Source: Apoda limacodes (taxonomy: Eukaryota; Arthropoda; Insecta; Lepidoptera; Limacodidae). Taken from it: a stretch of 64,000 nt of DNA. Positions 60,832-64,000 of the stretch are shown piece by piece. Below the pieces are notes generated by a model. That model ran no database searches, was not told the origin of the DNA, and saw only the letters and a list, made by a program, of their open reading frames with translations. The DNA lies in NCBI GenBank assembly GCA_946406115.1, contig OX291553.1, forward strand, positions 6,143,001-6,207,000, given 5' to 3'. Numbering within the stretch: the stretch's first letter is position 1; every line of letters begins with the position of its first letter. Both the position numbers and the translations under genes were made by a program.

Positions 60832-62671
60832 CTGATAAGAAATTATTAAAAAAGAATGGTATGTTTAATACAGTTTGCAATCGAGTGATCTTACTAGAAT
60901 CGGCTATTAATATATGAATTACCTAGTAAATAAGTCAGTAATATCGTATGTATTGTTTTTCTGTTCCGTTACTGTTACAACTTTTGTGAAACCGTTGAAA
61001 ATTCTACAGAACTTTACAAGTATTTTAAAAACTATGAGCCCTTAAAAGCTAGTGTACATTGTAGACGTATGTAAGTACTATCCATCTTCTTAAATTGTTT
61101 TTTTACCTAGTATAGTTTTAGGTTAAGACCATCATGTAGGTGCTCAATTCAAAGTCACTCACGTACACTTGACTTAAGAAATACGCTTCTCTTCTTCCTT
61201 GTTTATACATAAGTGAGTATTCTTAACCAAAACAAAGGAAACGTTTCGCAGAAATTCATTTATAAAACTTAGCTCCCCGCCACATGTACGTTTTAAGGCG
61301 TAGTTATACAAAGTCGAGTTTACTTAGAAAACCGACGCACGTGTTAACAAAAAGCTGAAATCCTACACCACTCTTGGCACTCATAGGTCCTTAATTTGCG
61401 AGTGTTCAAAGAAAGTACAACCCTACTGACTCGCGATTGACTCCCGCGAGCTTTCCGCGGTTGAACAAAACATCTATTCAGCTTTCCTGAGGAGCGCTGC
61501 GGTGAAATAATGAGGTGCTTAATTTGTTAAGGTAAAAAGCTCATGTTTACTGAGCTTTACAGTCGTTGTAACTACCCTGCTGTAGGTACGTATATAACAG
61601 TTAAAATTACATAGATTTGCAAAATTGTTTAATTACTAAGCAGAAACAGACTAAAAAGCTCATTCACTTAAATAATATATAAAAATAGTTAATCGGGACT
61701 GGTTATACCTCAGTAAATGTTTCATGTGTTAATACATTTGCTTACGCTGGTATCACCAGCTTTTAGACCACCACCACTGTAGCAACACCAGTCTACCTTT
61801 ATCTTTTTGGAATAGGCCAGCTAGAAAGCGAATAAGGCCATTATCCATCACGGACAGACAAATTAACTTTAATCTGTATTATTATTAGTGTTTGTTAGAA
61901 ATCTAAATGAAATATGTTGTTAATTTATGATAAAATGTAACCCCGTAGGCCCTTGAGCTAAGTGTTCTGTACACAACTCTTTTCCTTATACATAAATCGT
62001 TGCATTATATGTGTAGGTAATCAATACTAAAAATAGTACATAACTGCCGGGGTCTGTAATGACTGCGTTGCTGGCAGCGCTGACGATGGCTTCAGCTGAA
62101 TAACATATTATAAAGTCGTACATTTTAATATGTTATTATAATTAGGTACACATGTAGTTGCATTTATTCATCACAGCCCTGGTTACTAACTATTTATCTG
62201 AAATATTAGTAAATAACTTACAAGAGAAAAATAACTCTACCGCAGTATTTCTTTTTTTTTATTTACTTCTTTAAATTTTACATTGTCATGTCATTGTTGG
62301 TGCGCTACGGAAGCGGCCAGGTGCGTCCCGGTGCAAACTGCAAGCTGTCAACTCGTACTGCGCTTTCTCACGGCCTCGTATTGTGGTGTGATAATCTGAG
62401 GCAGATGATGCAATGTCACATCTATACCGGGTGGAAACGCACTGGCACTCATCGCATGCATACCTTAAATTTTTTATACATACCTTTTATTTTTTCTTTG
62501 GGGTTTTATAAAACACAGGTCTACATTGCACGAGTGAACAACTTCGGACACTTTTCTCGTCATGAGCATTAGAGCCCGAGTGCGGAACTACCAGCTGCCT
62601 GCATCCTATCGTTTTATACATGTTTTTCCTATGCGGACTGCACGCGTGAGAGTAAAAACTTGTATGAAACG
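60832..62671. other. No supported gene
   Basis: AT-rich with GC-rich patches at about 61270..61500 and 62280..62470. The frame at 62288..62572 has no recognisable domain and I do not support it as a gene. The patches may be old element fragments. Confidence 0.4.
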
Positions 62672-63145
62672 TTATTTGCGAGAGTAACAAGAAAGGTACA
62701 CATGTTGACATCACGCCATAGACAGGCTTGAATTGCACTTGCAAAGGAAGTATGAAACTGGACAGAGCAGCAGTCGAAGTATATACTTTTTTGGACGTAA
62801 CCAAGATAAACAGAGTATGTTATGACAGAAAACAGTATGTATGCTGATCTGCGAATAAGGCATTCGATCCTAAATACACTAAAAAAACAGTGAAACATGG
62901 CGGTGAAAACGTTAAGATTTGGGTTTGTTTTTCTAGTTAGGGAGTAGGTCCTACAAGGCCACTTCAAGGTAGCATGGATCAATAACAATATTAGTAGTTA
63001 CTTAAAAAGTGTATGCTGCTACACACACATGATTATCTTTCAGTAATTTGGATATTTCAGTTCGATAATGAGCCGAAACACACGGCCTACTCTGTTAAAC
63101 GATTATTCGACAGCCAACAAATAACCGTGTTATTTGATGTCGAGT
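62672..63145 (+). pseudogene. Tc1-family transposase fossil
   Basis: Part of a DDE transposase of the Tc1 branch. Seen in order: RVTRKVHMLTSRHRQA (from 62681), a stop, then IALAKEV-stop-NWTEQQSKYILF, a frameshift near 62785, then FLDVTKINRVCYDRKQYVC, ANKAFDPKYTKKTVKHGGEN (62854 on), VKIWVCFSS, GVGPTRPLQGSMDQ, and IFQFDNEPKHTAYSVKRLFD. The first and second catalytic Asp are present in FLDVTKINR and FDNEPKHT. The third acidic residue is missing because homology ends near 63145. At least six stops and one frameshift; no inverted ends found. Very old copy. Confidence 0.85.
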
Positions 63146-63689
63146 TAAAAAGAAATTGTCAAACAGTCGGAGTGGTAATATAAATAAACTTTCAATTCTT
63201 TTTTAGATGAGCGGTACTCTATATCAACGGAAAATTATCCAGTCAAGGACATGATACTAAATTATGTACGATTGTTTTATTAAAAATAAACTTTGTTACA
63301 TTAATTAAATTTAAGTACGTACTTTCTCGAATTACTGTCAATATTTTTTTAGTTTTTGTCTCGTCCTTTTTCGGATCTAACTAATTGCGATGTAAACAAA
63401 TTAAAAATAAGTTTTGAATATTATTTCTTATATTATTTTTTGATTATGTTGGCCTTGTATATGTGCTATGTGGCAGCATAGTCAATATTTTCCAAGGAGC
63501 AATGAAATCTTTATTATAAATATTTTAATTTCACAATAACAACTAATTAACAATCGTTTTAATTCTATGACCACCACTATAAATTAATTAGTAGTCAGTT
63601 AGTCTTACAAAACCTCGAGGACCTATTTGGATAATTCTTTTTTTGTTGTGTTCGTTATTGTTAAAGCAAAATTTTAAGTAAAAAAGGGC
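63146..63689. other. No gene seen
   Basis: AT-rich, no recognisable feature. Confidence 0.45.
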
Positions 63690-63915
63690 AAGTGTTTGTT
63701 GGACTCGCGCAATAAGGGTAAACCGATTGTAATGAAATTTTGGTAAGTTGTTGTGTACACGCTGGAAAGGTTTCTGAAAAAGAATAAAATGATCCAGTGC
63801 GAGTTGGACTCACGTACTAAGGGAAATACCGATTGTAATGAAATTTAAGTAAGTTGTTGTACACACGCCAGGGAAGGTTTCTTTATAAGTATAACCTTTT
63901 CAGTATGGGTAGCAT
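63690..63915 (-). repeat. Inverse copy of the 100-base units at 53479
   Basis: Two unit ends (ggaaaggtttctg near 63761 and ggaaggtttctt near 63871) enclose the same order of motifs as 53479..53690, read on the minus strand: aaacctt, ggcgtgtg-acaacaactta, ttacaatcggt, gagtccaactcgcac. It probably extends to the window's right part of a related element. Confidence 0.65.
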
Positions 63916-64000
63916 GCCAGTTGTTTTAAAAAGAGAAACAACGGTCTCTAGGTTAGCTAGTTACTTTATAAATCCTTCCGATTTTTTGTGACAAACAAGC

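Noticed and set aside
62288..62572. 94-codon frame in a GC-rich patch
   Set aside because: No recognisable domain; overlaps frames on the other strand equally well; probably an old element fragment.

Overview
The window is AT-rich eukaryotic DNA, most likely from a moth or butterfly (inference from the mix of jockey-type and RTE-like LINE tails, irritans-type mariner, ZMYM1-type hAT and tRNA-derived SINEs, several with ends commonly seen in Lepidoptera). Coding density is very low. The only intact gene I can support is a small membrane protein at 39655..40098. Almost everything else recognisable is mobile-element debris, plus one broken dehydrogenase gene present twice.

Layout. Positions 1..19639 and 19640..39276 are two direct copies of one unit of about 19.7 kb. 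I noticed about seven substitutions and three indel sites between them: a CA-repeat contraction of 50 bases, a 34-base deletion and a 1-base change near 13762. The first copy begins just before the window, because its first 83 bases are seen only at the head of copy 2. Each copy holds, in order: a decayed hAT transposase element with a heat-shock-type promoter inside its inverted ends; a LINE tail with a long CA microsatellite; a 5'-truncated short-chain dehydrogenase/reductase pseudogene on the minus strand; an internally deleted jockey-type LINE on the minus strand; three copies of a repeat of about 300 bases; a possible unidentified decayed coding stretch; and a tRNA-derived SINE. The duplication is either a very recent tandem duplication or an assembly artefact; the sequence alone cannot decide.

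From 39277 to 50000: a SINE fragment, the small membrane-protein gene with TATA-like and polyadenylation signals, a 5'-truncated LINE with a recognisable reverse transcriptase, a complete but dead mariner with both inverted ends, a second SINE family, a minisatellite split by nested insertions, and two further LINE 3' fragments.

From 50000 to 64000: a candidate non-autonomous DNA element with 25-base inverted ends (51401..53185), a degenerate A-rich and strand-asymmetric minisatellite tract (about 54.5 to 57.5 kb), a minus-strand promoter-like island with TATA box, GC-rich hairpin and splice donor near 58.4 to 58.7 kb, a 29-base minisatellite, and a Tc1 transposase fossil. The promoter island and the tract to its left could together be a long non-coding transcription unit; this is inference.

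I found no convincing new multi-gene system. The most unusual points are the near-identical 19.7 kb duplication, the heat-shock-type promoter inside the hAT element, the orphan membrane-protein gene beside the breakpoint, and the possible minus-strand non-coding locus.
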